Source: Erythrobacter neustonensis (lineage in GTDB: Bacteria; Pseudomonadota; Alphaproteobacteria; Sphingomonadales; Sphingomonadaceae). From it: a stretch of DNA of 64,000 nt. A program made the translations under genes and the position numbers. The stretch is taken from assembly GCF_001663175.1 (NCBI RefSeq), contig NZ_CP016033.1, forward strand, positions 1,674,001-1,738,000, read 5' to 3'. The notes under the pieces were generated by a model, which saw only the letters and a list, made by a program, of their open reading frames with translations, searched no databases and was not told where the DNA came from. Below are positions 1 to 9,342 of the stretch, piece after piece (position 1 is the first letter of the stretch; every line of letters begins with the position of its first letter).

Positions 1-225
1 ATCCATCACGCGGTTGTCGTTGAGGCGGAAGCTGAGCAGCACCGCCTTCTTGAGCCACTGGTTGACCTGCCAGCCGCCATTGCCATCGGGCGAGGCGACC
101 CGTGCCTCACCGCTGTCGAGCAGCGCGAGCGCATCGCTCACCGCATGGCGCACTTCGTGGCCCGGTGCGATGTCGGCGCGGTTTTCCCATGCGGCTTCGA
201 TGGCGGCGATCAGGTCTTCGTGCAT
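1..225 (-). CDS. dapD: 2,3,4,5-tetrahydropyridine-2,6-dicarboxylate N-succinyltransferase, N-terminal part (cut by window edge)
   Basis: Only the first 75 codons are inside the window; the gene runs off the left edge. The protein begins [16 protein letters not shown] and continues with [19 protein letters not shown], which is the typical N-terminal helical domain of DapD. This enzyme succinylates tetrahydrodipicolinate in the succinylase branch of lysine and meso-diaminopimelate synthesis in the cytoplasm. The left-handed beta-helix catalytic domain is not visible. A GGAG stands six bases before the ATG, which supports the start. The identification rests on the N-terminal pattern only. Confidence 0.85.
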   Translation of the reverse strand, partial: MHEDLIAAIEAAWENRADIAPGHEVRHAVSDALALLDSGEARVASPDGNGGWQVNQWLKKAVLLSFRLNDNRVMD

Positions 226-367
226 GGGTGTCTCCGGCGGTCTGTTCCAACGCGCGCCTAGCCGCGCCGCGCAGGCTCGGCAAGCGCATGATGCAAAGCG
301 GGAAGGGTCACAGGCAGGCGCCGCAAAGGCACGCGCGCTCGTCCCGTAAGGGGCCTGCCCGGAAAGA

Positions 368-1450
368 CTATTCCTCCATCCCTGCGGCAAGCGCGAACTG
401 GTAAGCGCGTTCCGCCAGCGGGCGCACGCGCTCGCTCATCGCCTGGGCATGGGCGCTGGACGCCGTCCCATCGATCACGCGCTTCTTGATGCCCTGCATG
501 ATCCCGGCCAAGCGGAACAGGTTGTAGGCGAAATACCAGTCCATGGGCGGCACGGGATAGCCGGTGCGCGCGACATAGCGTTCGACTGCCTGTTCGACCG
601 TGGGAATGCCCAGCGCCTCCAGATCGAGCCCCGACAGCCCGGCGCGCCCGTCGGCGGGCTGATACCAGTTGAGCATCAGGTAGCTGAAATCGGCAATCGG
701 ATCGCCCAGTGTCGATAGCTCCCAGTCGAGCACTGCGATGATCTTCGGCTCGTCATGCGCGAAGATCACGTTGTCGAGCCGGTAGTCGCCGTGCACCACA
801 GACGAGCCATGCTGCGGCGGAATGGTTTGCGGCAGCCATGCGATCAGCCGCTCCATCTCGGGCATGTGCTCGGTTTCGGAGAGCTTGTACTGCTTGGTCC
901 AGCGCGCGATCTGGCGCGCGCAGTAATCGGTGGGCTTGCCATAATCGCCCATGCCGATCGCCTGCGGATCGTTGAGGTGCAGATCGGCCATCGTGTCGAT
1001 CAGCGCGTGGTAATGTTCGCGGCGTTCCTCGGGCGTGAGGCCCGGCAGCGCGCCGTTCCACAAACTACGCCCGTCGGCCATGCTCATCACGAAGAACTTC
1101 GACCCGATCACGTCCGTGTCTTCGCACAGGCCATAGGTCCGCGGGACGGGGAAGCCGGTGGGATAAAGTCCCGTCATCGCCGCATATTCGCGGTCGACCG
1201 CGTGGGCGCTGGGGAGCAGCTTGCCGAACGGCTGGCGGCGCAGCACGTAGGACGCGCCCGGCGTGTCGATCCGGTAGGTCGGGTTCGATTGCCCGCCCTT
1301 GAACTTGGTGTAACTGATCGGCCCTTCGAAGCCTTCGACGTGCTCTTCGAACCACGCGGTCAATGCGGGCAGGTCGAGCGCGTCCTTCTCGGTCACTGCG
1401 ACCGTGCCGACCATTTCCTTGTCGAAGTCGATTGCCTGATTGTCCGCCAT
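368..1450 (-). CDS. APH/ACAD10-type phosphotransferase family protein
   Basis: A 360-residue cytoplasmic protein of the aminoglycoside phosphotransferase fold, in the branch that accompanies acyl-CoA dehydrogenases (ACAD10/11 N-terminal-like). The ATP-binding part carries [19 protein letters not shown] around residues 68-85, the catalytic loop HGDYRLDN is at 220-227 and the metal-binding LDWE is at 241-244. Family members are thought to phosphorylate 4-hydroxyacyl-CoA or related hydroxylated substrates rather than antibiotics. The ATG overlaps the stop of the upstream alcohol dehydrogenase by one base (TGATG), so the two are co-translated. A much longer in-frame reading frame exists upstream but lies wholly inside that dehydrogenase. 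The substrate is unknown. Confidence 0.85.
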   Translation of the reverse strand: MADNQAIDFDKEMVGTVAVTEKDALDLPALTAWFEEHVEGFEGPISYTKFKGGQSNPTYRIDTPGASYVLRRQPFGKLLPSAHAVDREYAAMTGLYPTGFPVPRTYGLCEDTDVIGSKFFVMSMADGRSLWNGALPGLTPEERREHYHALIDTMADLHLNDPQAIGMGDYGKPTDYCARQIARWTKQYKLSETEHMPEMERLIAWLPQTIPPQHGSSVVHGDYRLDNVIFAHDEPKIIAVLDWELSTLGDPIADFSYLMLNWYQPADGRAGLSGLDLEALGIPTVEQAVERYVARTGYPVPPMDWYFAYNLFRLAGIMQGIKKRVIDGTASSAHAQAMSERVRPLAERAYQFALAAGMEE

Positions 1451-2538
1451 CAGTCGAACACCACCACGGTGCGGGCAGATGTGCCCTTGCGCATCGTGTC
1501 GAAGCCGTCGTTGACCTGGTCGAGGCTGATGCGTTCGGCGATGATCGTGTCGAGATCGAGCAGCCCGCGCAGGTAGAAATCGACCAGCCGCGGCAGATCG
1601 ACCGGGAAGTGGTTCATCCCCATGATCGCGCCCATCAGCTTCTTCCCGCCAAGCAGATCCATCGCGCCAAGGCCCACTTTGCAGTCCAGCGGCATCATCC
1701 CGAGGATGACCGCGGTCCCGCCGCGGCGCAGCGAAGCGACCGCAAGATCGGCCGAGGCTTGCCGTCCGACGGCCTCGATCCCCCAATCGACCCCGCCGCT
1801 GCTGATCGCGATGATCTGCTTGGCGGCATCCTCCGCCATCGCATCGACGGTGTGGGTCGCGCCCAGCACTTCGGCCAGCGCGCGCTTTTCGGGCAGGGGA
1901 TCGGCGGCGATGATCTTGCCTGCGCCCGCGATTTTCGCGGCGTTGATCGCGGCGAGGCCCACGCCGCCGCAACCCACCACCAGGACGGTTTCGCCCGGGG
2001 TGACCTTGCAGGCGTTGAAGATCGTCCCCGCGCCAGTCGTCACCGCGCAGCCGAGCAGCGCTGCGCGATCAAACGGCATCGCCTTGTCGATCGCGACGCA
2101 GGCGTGTTCGTGGATCAGCATCTGTTCGGACAGGGCCGAGAGATTGAGCATCTGATTTACGGGCGCACCGTCACCGAAAGCAATGCGCGCGCCATCGCCC
2201 TTCTGGCGGCGGGTGTCCGCGCCAAGGCACAGCGCCATGCGGCCCGTGACGCAGAATTCGCAGTGGCCGCAAAAGGCCGACAGGCAGGAAACGACATGAT
2301 CGCCCGGCTTGACCGTGCGCACTTCGCTGCCGACCGCGCGGACAATGCCGGCCGCCTCGTGACCCGGAATCGCGGGGAGCGCGTGGGGGTAATGCCCGTC
2401 GATGAAGTGGAGGTCCGAATGGCACAGCCCGCACGCCTTGGTGTCGATCAGCACTTCGTGCGGGCCGGGCGCGGCATAGGTGACTTCGGCGATGCGAAGG
2501 CCCTGGCCGGGTTGCTCAAGGATGGCGGCTTTTGCCAT
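1450..2538 (-). CDS. Zinc-dependent medium-chain alcohol dehydrogenase
   Basis: A 362-residue MDR-superfamily NAD-dependent alcohol dehydrogenase. The catalytic zinc region reads GLCHSD near residues 37-42 and PGHE near 58-61. The structural zinc lobe has the four-cysteine pattern CGHCEFCVTGRMALC. The cofactor fold has VGCGGVG. It probably oxidises a hydroxylated catabolic intermediate, next to an APH-type kinase and acyl-CoA dehydrogenases. I chose the second ATG because AGGA stands five bases before it; an ATG 12 bases upstream is possible. The gene overlaps the kinase gene by one base and lies about 85 bp downstream of an acyl-CoA dehydrogenase on the same strand, which suggests an operon. 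The substrate cannot be read from sequence. Confidence 0.88.
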   Translation of the reverse strand: MAKAAILEQPGQGLRIAEVTYAAPGPHEVLIDTKACGLCHSDLHFIDGHYPHALPAIPGHEAAGIVRAVGSEVRTVKPGDHVVSCLSAFCGHCEFCVTGRMALCLGADTRRQKGDGARIAFGDGAPVNQMLNLSALSEQMLIHEHACVAIDKAMPFDRAALLGCAVTTGAGTIFNACKVTPGETVLVVGCGGVGLAAINAAKIAGAGKIIAADPLPEKRALAEVLGATHTVDAMAEDAAKQIIAISSGGVDWGIEAVGRQASADLAVASLRRGGTAVILGMMPLDCKVGLGAMDLLGGKKLMGAIMGMNHFPVDLPRLVDFYLRGLLDLDTIIAERISLDQVNDGFDTMRKGTSARTVVVFD

Positions 2539-2622
2539 GGGTGTCCTCATTGATGTGGGTTGGTTAGCCGGGGCGGCGCCTGTGCGGCGGCCGCCCCGGA
2601 TGCAGTCGGCAGACGTTGCCGC

Positions 2623-3960
2623 TTAGCGCGCGACGCCCATGTCGCCCGAGCTGAAGCTGGCGGTGTCATTCACCGCGCGCCCGTGGTCGCCGCGCAGCGC
2701 GTTGGCCGTGGGCCCCGGAACCGGCGCGTGCTTGGCAAATTCCATGTGCGCGATCGAGCGGGCGTGGACTTCGTCCGGCCCGTCCGCCAGACGCAGTGTG
2801 CGCTGGTGGGCATAGGCCGAGGCAAGGCCGTAATCGTCCGACACGCCGCCGCCGCCATGCGCCTGGATCGCATCGTCGATGATCTTGAGCGCCATGTTGG
2901 GCGCCTGCACCTTGATCATCGCAATTTCCTGCTTGGCCGACTTGTTGCCGACCTTGTCCATCATGTCGGCCGCCTTGAGGCAGAGCAGGCGGGTCATTTC
3001 GATATCGATGCGGGCGCGCGCGACGCGCTCTTCCCAGACCGAGTGCTTGTAGACCGGCTTGCCGAAGGCTTCGCGTTCCTGCAGGCGGCGGCACATCTTG
3101 GCCAGCGCCTCTTCGGCGGTGCCGATGGTGCGCATGCAGTGGTGGATGCGGCCCGGCCCGAGGCGCCCCTGCGCGATCTCGAACCCGCGTCCTTCGCCAA
3201 GCAGGATGTTTTCGGCCGGAACGCGGACGTTGACCATCTCGACTTCCATGTGGCCGTGCGGGGCATCGTCATAGCCGAACACGGGCAGATGGCGCAGGAT
3301 GTTCACGCCGGGCGTGTCGATCGGCATCAGGATCTGCGATTGCTGCGCGTGGCGCTGCGCATCGGGATTGGTCTTGCCCATCACGATCGCGATCTTGCAG
3401 CGCGGATCGCCAAGGCCCGAAGACCACCACTTGCGCCCGTTGATGATGTAATGATCGCCGTCGCGCTCGATCCGGGTCTCGATGTTGGTCGCATCGGACG
3501 AGGCGGTGTTGGGCTCGGTCATCAGGAAGGCCGAACGGATCTCGCCGTTCATCAGCGGACGCAGCCACTGCTCCTTCTGCGCGGCGGTGCCGTAGCGGTG
3601 GAAGACTTCCATGTTGCCGGTGTCAGGCGCGGAGCAGTTGAACACTTCCGATGCCCAGGTGATGCGGCCCATTTCCTCGGCGCACAGCGCATATTCGAGG
3701 TTGGTGAGGCCCGGGCCTTCGAATTCGAAGGTATCGTCGACATGGTGGTGGCTGTCGTTGCGCGGCGGCATGAACAGGTTCCAGATGCCCGCTTCCTTGG
3801 CGAGCTTCTTCTTGTCCTCGATGATGTCGATCACCTTCCAGCGGCCACCGGCGGCGTCCTGCGTCTTGTAGGTGTCCATGTTGGGGCGGATATGCGTGTC
3901 GATGAAATCGCGCACACGATCGCGCCAGTAAACCTGGCGTTCGGTGGGTTCAAAATCCAT
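2623..3960 (-). CDS. Acyl-CoA dehydrogenase, ACAD10/11 C-terminal-like
   Basis: A 445-residue FAD-dependent acyl-CoA dehydrogenase. The N-terminal helical domain has [19 protein letters not shown] sequence, the middle beta domain has the [16 protein letters not shown] flavin/substrate segment, and the C-terminal domain has [20 protein letters not shown] and [16 protein letters not shown]. This branch is often encoded beside APH-type kinases, and such a kinase lies two genes downstream. It should introduce an alpha,beta double bond into an acyl-CoA, possibly a 4-hydroxylated or branched chain after phosphorylation. The gene is first in a probable unit with the alcohol dehydrogenase and kinase. 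The MFS gene upstream on the same strand ends 93 bp before it. Confidence 0.9.
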   Translation of the reverse strand: MDFEPTERQVYWRDRVRDFIDTHIRPNMDTYKTQDAAGGRWKVIDIIEDKKKLAKEAGIWNLFMPPRNDSHHHVDDTFEFEGPGLTNLEYALCAEEMGRITWASEVFNCSAPDTGNMEVFHRYGTAAQKEQWLRPLMNGEIRSAFLMTEPNTASSDATNIETRIERDGDHYIINGRKWWSSGLGDPRCKIAIVMGKTNPDAQRHAQQSQILMPIDTPGVNILRHLPVFGYDDAPHGHMEVEMVNVRVPAENILLGEGRGFEIAQGRLGPGRIHHCMRTIGTAEEALAKMCRRLQEREAFGKPVYKHSVWEERVARARIDIEMTRLLCLKAADMMDKVGNKSAKQEIAMIKVQAPNMALKIIDDAIQAHGGGGVSDDYGLASAYAHQRTLRLADGPDEVHARSIAHMEFAKHAPVPGPTANALRGDHGRAVNDTASFSSGDMGVAR

Positions 3961-4053
3961 TGGGGGAGTTCCTCTCGTCCTTGCGTCTAATCGAATCTTG
4001 GGGTGATCGTGGCAGAGCGTGGCGCACCCGCCAAGCTCTCATTTCTGCAAGAA

Positions 4054-5541
4054 TTACGCGCCGATCGAATGGCCTTCCGGGTCGGCGCGCGCCGCCTCGT
4101 CGAGCGGACTGGCGTGTGCCTGCGCCCGGTGATGGACCAGCCGTGCGAGCCGCGCCTCGTGCTCTTGCCGGCTGATCGGGAAGCGGATCAGCCAGAACGC
4201 CGCCGCCAGCGCCAGCACCACCGCCGACCCGCCGAAAGCCAGCACCAGCCGGGTCAGCACCGCCGGATCGACGCTGGAGGGGGCGGCATTGGCGGGAAGC
4301 TGCGAGAAGGCGATGATTTGCCCGGTCAGGAAGATGCCGAGCCCGGTCGCGCATTTCTGGATCAGCCAGTTGCCCGAATAGAACGCGGCCTCCGCGCGGC
4401 GGTGGGTGCGCTCCTCGAAAGCCTCGACGATTTCGGCGATCATCGACGTGGCCGACACCATCGAGACAACGCCGAGCGTGTTGGCAAACAGCAGGAAGGC
4501 AAAGAAGGCGAGGGTGGAGGGATAGCTGCCCGCAGGCGGCCACGCGCCGATCAGGAACAGCGCATAAGGCGCAAAGCCGATTGCTGCGCCCGCCACCGCG
4601 GTAAAGGCGGCAGTGCGCGCCTTGCCCCAGCGCGCATGCATCGGCCCGATCACCACGAACATCAGCACCACCGAGGCGAACAGCACCAGCGGATAGAGCA
4701 CCAGCTGTTCGCGGGTGAGCTGCCACACGAACAGGTTGAGATAGTTCGAGATCGAGAAAATCAGCCCCTGATTGACATAGGCCGCCACCGCGCCCGCCGC
4801 GAGGATCAGGAACGCGCGTTCGGAAAATGCCTCGGTAATCTCGGCAAAAGCGGTCTTCAGCGAAAAGGGCGGGGGCTTGTGCGCTGGCAGACGGGCAAGC
4901 AGCCGGTGCTGTCCCAGCGCCGAACCGATCACCGACACCGCCATCACCACCGCGCCGAACACGCCGAACGCGAAATAGCCATCGGGATCGAGCAGGCCTT
5001 GCGCGCCCGGCATGAACACGGTGTAGGCCAGCACCATCATGCCCAGCCCCCCGATCCATCCCGCCAGCGCGCGGTAGCGGAACAGCGTGGTGCGCTCGTC
5101 ATAGTCCTGCGTCATTTCAGGGACGAGGCTGATCGACGGCACCTCGCACGCCGACAGCAGCAGCCGCACCACGATCGCAATGCCGACAAGCCCGAGGAAC
5201 GAAGGCTCCGCGCCCGCCGGGGGCGTCCACAGATAGGCCCAGGCAAAGGCGAGCGGAACGGGCGCGGCATAAAGCCACGGCAGGCGGCGGCCCCACGCGG
5301 TATAGGTGCGGTCGGACAGGTTGCCGATCAGGGGATCGACCAGCGCATCGACCAGCAGCGCGATCAGCAGCGCAAGGCTGACCAGCCCCGCATCCATCCC
5401 CAGCACCTGATTGTAATAGATCAGCAGAAAGAACGAAAAGCCGTTGTCCTTCACGCCAAAGGCCACCGCGCCCGCGCCGTGGATGATGCGCAGCCGCGTG
5501 GGCAATTGCTGCCCGGTTTGCGGCGCGCGCACAGCGCTCAT
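4054..5541 (-). CDS. MFS transporter of the glycoside-pentoside-hexuronide (GPH) symporter type
   Basis: A 495-residue inner-membrane protein with about twelve hydrophobic segments. The first loop carries DALVDPLIGNLSDRTYTAWGRRLPWL, the loop 2-3 signature of the GPH/MFS_2 sodium- or proton-coupled sugar symporters. GPH members normally import glycosides or uronides, but many sphingomonad copies sit in lipid or terpenoid catabolic clusters, so the substrate could be a catabolic substrate of the neighbouring acyl-CoA enzymes. The gene is on the same strand as the dehydrogenase/kinase group, and its start faces the divergent acyl-CoA dehydrogenase gene at 5765. A GGAG lies nine bases before the ATG. 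An antisense open frame covers the gene but has no family-like sequence. Confidence 0.85.
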   Translation of the reverse strand: MSAVRAPQTGQQLPTRLRIIHGAGAVAFGVKDNGFSFFLLIYYNQVLGMDAGLVSLALLIALLVDALVDPLIGNLSDRTYTAWGRRLPWLYAAPVPLAFAWAYLWTPPAGAEPSFLGLVGIAIVVRLLLSACEVPSISLVPEMTQDYDERTTLFRYRALAGWIGGLGMMVLAYTVFMPGAQGLLDPDGYFAFGVFGAVVMAVSVIGSALGQHRLLARLPAHKPPPFSLKTAFAEITEAFSERAFLILAAGAVAAYVNQGLIFSISNYLNLFVWQLTREQLVLYPLVLFASVVLMFVVIGPMHARWGKARTAAFTAVAGAAIGFAPYALFLIGAWPPAGSYPSTLAFFAFLLFANTLGVVSMVSATSMIAEIVEAFEERTHRRAEAAFYSGNWLIQKCATGLGIFLTGQIIAFSQLPANAAPSSVDPAVLTRLVLAFGGSAVVLALAAAFWLIRFPISRQEHEARLARLVHHRAQAHASPLDEAARADPEGHSIGA

Positions 5542-5764
5542 GTGGCGGGGCTCCGCACGCCCGCCGCCAGACCCGTTCCGGTCACTGTCTCTCTCCCTTA
5601 TTGGGTTGCAAGACTAGACCGATTGGTGCCTGCGTCAATCGCGCAAGACGCGTCTTTGCGCCTGACGCTACGGCACGCGCGGTAACAAGATCGGCGCTTG
5701 CAGCGCTTGCCGAATTGCTCCTAACGTAAGCGTCAAGTGAGAGACGAGAGAGGAGACTCGGCCC

Positions 5765-6958
5765 GTGACCGATCTGGAAAACTTCCGCACTGAAACCCGC
5801 GCCTGGCTGGAGGCGAACTGCCCGCCCGAGATGCGCGAACCCGTGCGCGGCGAGGACGATATCTACTGGGGCGGCCGCCGCGCGACCTTCAAGAACGATG
5901 CCCAGCGCGCATGGCTCGAAGCGTGTGTCGCCAAGGGCTACACCGTGCCGATGTGGCCCAAGGAATATGGCGGCGCAGGGCTGACCGCTCCGCAAGCCAA
6001 GGTGCTGCGCGAGGAAATGGGCGCGATCAATGCGCGGCCGCCGTTGAGCAGCTTCGGGATCTGGATGCTCGGCCCGGCGCTGCTGCATTTCGGCACCGAA
6101 GGCCAGAAGCAGCGCTTCCTCAACGAAATCGCGCGCGGCGAAATCCGTTGGTGCCAGGGCTATTCGGAACCGGGTTCGGGCAGCGACCTTGTGTCCTTGC
6201 AGACCTATGGCGAGGATAAGGGCGATCACTGGGTCGTCAACGGCAGCAAGATCTGGACATCTTACGCCGATCAGGCCGACTGGATCTTCTGCCTTGTCCG
6301 CACCGACAAGACCGACAAGTATCAGGGCATCACCTTCATGCTGTTCGACATGGCAAGCGAAGGCGTGACCACCAAGCCGATCCAACTGATCAGCGGCTCC
6401 TCGCCCTTCTGCGAGACCTTCTTCGATGATGTCACCGTGCCCAAATCCTATGGCGACGACGTGCCCGCTTACGTGGGCACGGTGGGCCGCGGCTGGGACG
6501 TGGCGAAGTACCTCCTCGGCCACGAACGCGAGATGATTTCGGGCGCGGACGGGGGCGAACGAGCGGCAGCGATCGGCGCGGCGATGAAGCGCCATGCCGC
6601 CAGGACCGGCGATGAGATCGACCCCGTGCTGCGCGCCGAACTTGCCAATTTCGATGTCGATGCGCTGGCTTACGCGGCGATGGGCGAGAAATTCCTCGAC
6701 GAGATCAAGGTCGGCAAGGCGCACCCCGCGCAGCCCAACATGATGAAATACGCCGGGACCGAGCTGAACAAGCGCCGTCACGAGTTGGTGATGGCGGTCG
6801 GCGGTGCCCGCGCGCTCGAATGGGAGAGCGAGGCGACCGATGGCGGCAAGCCTGCCAAAAGCTGGCTGCGCACCAAGGCGAATTCGATCGAGGGCGGGAC
6901 ATCCGAGGTGATGCTCAACGTCATCGCCAAGCGCATCCTCGACTTGCCGGGCGCCTGA
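5765..6958 (+). CDS. Acyl-CoA dehydrogenase, large-chain FadE type (first of an adjacent pair)
   Basis: A 397-residue acyl-CoA dehydrogenase. Key parts are WPKEYGGAGLT (N-terminal domain, about 60-70), CQGYSEPGSGSDLVSLQT (flavin segment, about 130-147) and a C-terminal domain ending IEGGTSEVMLNVIAKRILDLP. It is followed 64 bp downstream by a second, shorter acyl-CoA dehydrogenase. In actinobacterial steroid catabolism, such adjacent unequal pairs form alpha2beta2 heterotetramers; whether this pair does so is inference. The gene opens a rightward unit of two dehydrogenases and an SDR. The 223-bp upstream gap is shared with the divergent MFS gene and probably holds both promoters. A purine-rich GAGAGGAGA stretch lies before the ATG. 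Confidence 0.9.
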   Translation: MTDLENFRTETRAWLEANCPPEMREPVRGEDDIYWGGRRATFKNDAQRAWLEACVAKGYTVPMWPKEYGGAGLTAPQAKVLREEMGAINARPPLSSFGIWMLGPALLHFGTEGQKQRFLNEIARGEIRWCQGYSEPGSGSDLVSLQTYGEDKGDHWVVNGSKIWTSYADQADWIFCLVRTDKTDKYQGITFMLFDMASEGVTTKPIQLISGSSPFCETFFDDVTVPKSYGDDVPAYVGTVGRGWDVAKYLLGHEREMISGADGGERAAAIGAAMKRHAARTGDEIDPVLRAELANFDVDALAYAAMGEKFLDEIKVGKAHPAQPNMMKYAGTELNKRRHELVMAVGGARALEWESEATDGGKPAKSWLRTKANSIEGGTSEVMLNVIAKRILDLPGA

Positions 6959-7022
6959 TTTCATCGGGCCACGCCGCCCCGGCCGGGCGCCGGGGTTACA
7001 CAGAATTGGAGAGGGAACACCA

Positions 7023-8162
7023 ATGCCCCTGTATCACACCGAAGATCAGGCGATGCTCGCCGACACCGCGCGCGGCTTCATCGCCGAGGAAGGCAATATC
7101 GCCAAGGGCCTGCGCCACTGGCGCGACCGCAACTGCAAGGACGGCTTTGGCCACGCCTTGTGGAAGCAGATGGCCGAAATGGGCTTTACCGGCATGCTGG
7201 TCGAGGAAGCCGATGGCGGGCTGGGCATGGGCCATGTCGAGGCCGGGATCGTGCTGGAAGAGATCGGACGCAATCTCACGCCTTCGCCGTTCCTGACGTC
7301 ATCCGTGCTGGCGGCGACTGCCTTGAAGCACGGGTCGGACGATCTGAAGGGCCGCTACCTGCCCGGGCTGATCGCGGGCGACAGCGTGTTCGCGGTGGCG
7401 ATTGACGAGACCGCCAAGCATCGCCCGAGCCGCATCACCACCCGCGCCGAGAAATCGGGCAACGGCTTCCGCCTGAACGGCGCGAAAAGCTTCGTCATTC
7501 AGGGCGCAAGCGCGGACATGATCGTGGTCGCCACGCGCACCTCGGGCAGCGACGATGATGCCGACGGGATCACGCTTTTCGCTGTCCCGCGCGATGCCGC
7601 CGGGATGAGCCACGATGCGGTGCGCCTCGTCGACAGCGCGATGGCGACGCACACCCGCTTCGATGGGGTCGAACTGGATGGCGACGCGGTGATCGGGGAG
7701 ATCGACGGGGGGCGCGCCGTTCTCGATGCGATGCTGATCGCAGGCCGCGTGGGCGCCGCTGCCGAAGGCGTGGGCGTGGCCCGCGGCGCGATGGACATGA
7801 CCGTCGATTACCTCAAGCAGCGCAAGCAGTTCGGCAAGCTGATCGGCGAATTTCAGGCGCTGCAACACCGCGCCAGCCACCTCTACTCCGAGGTCGAGAT
7901 CGCGCGCGCGGCGACGATCAAGGCGCAGCAACTGCTCGATGCGGGCAGCGCCAATGCCGACCTGATGGCCAGCGTAGCCAAGGCCAAGGTCGCCAAGACA
8001 GCGCGGCTGGCGGTGCAGGAAGGCGTGCAGATGCACGGCGGCATCGGCATGACCGACGAATACGACATCGGCCTCTACATGAAGCGCGACCGCGCTCTGG
8101 CCGAATTCCTGGGCGATGCCCATTTCCACGCCAACCGCGTGGCCGAACTCAGCGGATATTGA
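7023..8162 (+). CDS. Acyl-CoA dehydrogenase, second member of adjacent pair
   Basis: A 379-residue acyl-CoA dehydrogenase. It has the N-terminal LVEEADGGLGMGHVEAGIVLEEIG segment, a middle domain in which the usual flavin-loop TEP/GSD sequence is not evident (VAIDETAKHRPSRI instead), and a C-terminal domain with LKQRKQFGKLIGEFQALQHR and VQMHGGIGMTDEYDI. The degenerate middle loop and retained C-terminal domain fit the smaller subunit of heteromeric dehydrogenases such as ChsE-type enzymes. It is 64 bp downstream of the first dehydrogenase and four bases upstream of the SDR gene. A GAGAGG motif precedes the ATG. The native acyl-CoA is unknown. Confidence 0.88.
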   Translation: MPLYHTEDQAMLADTARGFIAEEGNIAKGLRHWRDRNCKDGFGHALWKQMAEMGFTGMLVEEADGGLGMGHVEAGIVLEEIGRNLTPSPFLTSSVLAATALKHGSDDLKGRYLPGLIAGDSVFAVAIDETAKHRPSRITTRAEKSGNGFRLNGAKSFVIQGASADMIVVATRTSGSDDDADGITLFAVPRDAAGMSHDAVRLVDSAMATHTRFDGVELDGDAVIGEIDGGRAVLDAMLIAGRVGAAAEGVGVARGAMDMTVDYLKQRKQFGKLIGEFQALQHRASHLYSEVEIARAATIKAQQLLDAGSANADLMASVAKAKVAKTARLAVQEGVQMHGGIGMTDEYDIGLYMKRDRALAEFLGDAHFHANRVAELSGY

Positions 8163-8166
8163 TCAC

Positions 8167-8979
8167 ATGGACATTCAATCACTCTTCGGCCTTCAGGGCC
8201 GCGTTGCACTCGTCACCGGCGGCAGCCGCGGGATCGGCAAGATGTTCGTCGAAGGCCTGCTCGCCGCAGGCTGCGCGCGGGTCTATATCTCGGCGCGCAA
8301 GATCGAGCAGATGCAGGCGACGATCGACCAATTCGGCGCGGATCGGGTGATCGGTATTCCCGCTGACCTCAGCCAGATGGACGGGATGATCGCGCTGGCG
8401 GACGAGCTGAAGTCGCGCGAGGATCATCTCGATATCCTTATCAACAACGCGGGCGCGGCATGGGGCCAGCCCTATCTCGAATTCACCGAGGCCGGCTGGC
8501 ACCGGACGATGGATCTGAACGTCAAAACCCCGTTCTTCCTGACGCAGAAGCTCCACGATCTGCTGGTCGCGGGCGGCAAGCAGGGGCGCCCGGCCAAGGT
8601 GATCCACGTCTCCTCGATCGACGGGCAGCGGATCAATCCGTGGGAAACCTATGCCTATCAGGCATCGAAGGCGGCGGTGATCCAACTGACCCGGCGCATG
8701 GCCGCGCGGCTGATCCAGGACAATATCGTCGTCACCTCGATCGCGCCCGGCGCCTTCCCCTCCGAGATGAACAAGGCCGCCAAGGACGCGCCCGATGCAT
8801 CGGCGAGCGGCATCCCGGCCAAGCGCATCGGCACGGCCGAAGACATGGCGGCAGCCGCAATCTACCTGTGCAGCCGCGCAGGCGATTACGTGGTGGGCGA
8901 TACGCTGACCGTGGATGGCGGCGTGGTCAACGCGCTGCTTCCCAACCACTTTGCCGATCCGGCGGGCGGCGGGCACTGA
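8167..8979 (+). CDS. SDR family oxidoreductase
   Basis: A 270-residue classical short-chain dehydrogenase. The cofactor motif TGGSRGIG is at about residues 17-24, NNAGA at about 95-99, the catalytic serine lies in VSSIDG, and the YQASK motif supplies Tyr and Lys. It probably oxidises a hydroxyacyl-CoA or a ring alcohol in the same pathway as the two upstream dehydrogenases, which form one transcription unit with it (gap of four bases). I start at MDIQSLFGLQGRVALVTGG; a longer frame would extend back into the preceding gene. A strong hairpin terminator follows 20 bases after the stop, so this is probably the last gene of the unit. Confidence 0.9.
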   Translation: MDIQSLFGLQGRVALVTGGSRGIGKMFVEGLLAAGCARVYISARKIEQMQATIDQFGADRVIGIPADLSQMDGMIALADELKSREDHLDILINNAGAAWGQPYLEFTEAGWHRTMDLNVKTPFFLTQKLHDLLVAGGKQGRPAKVIHVSSIDGQRINPWETYAYQASKAAVIQLTRRMAARLIQDNIVVTSIAPGAFPSEMNKAAKDAPDASASGIPAKRIGTAEDMAAAAIYLCSRAGDYVVGDTLTVDGGVVNALLPNHFADPAGGGH

Positions 8980-8999
8980 TCCTGCGGCGATGAAAAAAA

Positions 9000-9032
9000 G
9001 GGGCCGGGAGAGCGATCTTCCGGCCCCTTTTT
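9000..9032 (+). terminator. Rho-independent terminator after the acyl-CoA dehydrogenase/SDR unit
   Basis: GGGGCCGG (9000-9007) pairs with CCGGCCCC (9020-9027) around a 12-base loop and is followed by five T. Seven A precede the stem, so on the opposite strand the stem would be followed by seven U and could also stop leftward transcription. Confidence 0.9.
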
Positions 9033-9138
9033 CATGCCCGGGCGGCGCGGGCGTGCGGCAAAATGTCGCTGGGCGATGGCACCGGCTGGCACTTTGCGCG
9101 CTTATCTCCTGACCAAGCCCGAAAAGGAGCGCAAAGCC

Positions 9139-9312
9139 ATGGCATCGATACCCACGCCCAATCCCGATACGGTTGAACCCGCCGCGCCGCCGATCGAAAC
9201 CCCGCCGCCGATGGATGACCCGATCGAGCCCGCAAGCCCGCCCGAAACCGAGCCGCCCGCGCCCGATATCGACCAGCCGGGCCGCGGGCCTGACGAAGTT
9301 CCGCCCGAGTAA
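9139..9312 (+). CDS. Small proline/glutamate-rich hypothetical protein
   Basis: A 57-residue protein made almost entirely of Pro, Glu, Asp, Ala and Thr (MASIPTPNPDTVEPAAPP through GPDEVPPE). It has no hydrophobic segment and no recognisable domain, and is expected to be disordered and acidic. The start is supported by AAGGAG ten bases upstream. It is a single-gene unit between a terminator and the convergent porin gene. Such short proline-rich proteins occur in sphingomonads without known function. It could be a spurious frame, but the ribosome site and codon bias favour a real gene. Confidence 0.55.
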   Translation: MASIPTPNPDTVEPAAPPIETPPPMDDPIEPASPPETEPPAPDIDQPGRGPDEVPPE

Positions 9313-9342
9313 CGGCTTCGCATCAGGCCCGGTGGATGATCC

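Noticed and set aside
5614..5629. TAGACCGATTGGTGCC as a TetR-type operator for the dehydrogenase unit
   Set aside because: Only the inner three bases on each side are symmetrical, and no TetR-type gene is nearby.
5582..6964. 460-residue frame antisense to the acyl-CoA dehydrogenase
   Set aside because: It mirrors the real gene, has the shadow composition of GC-rich antisense frames and no family-like motifs.
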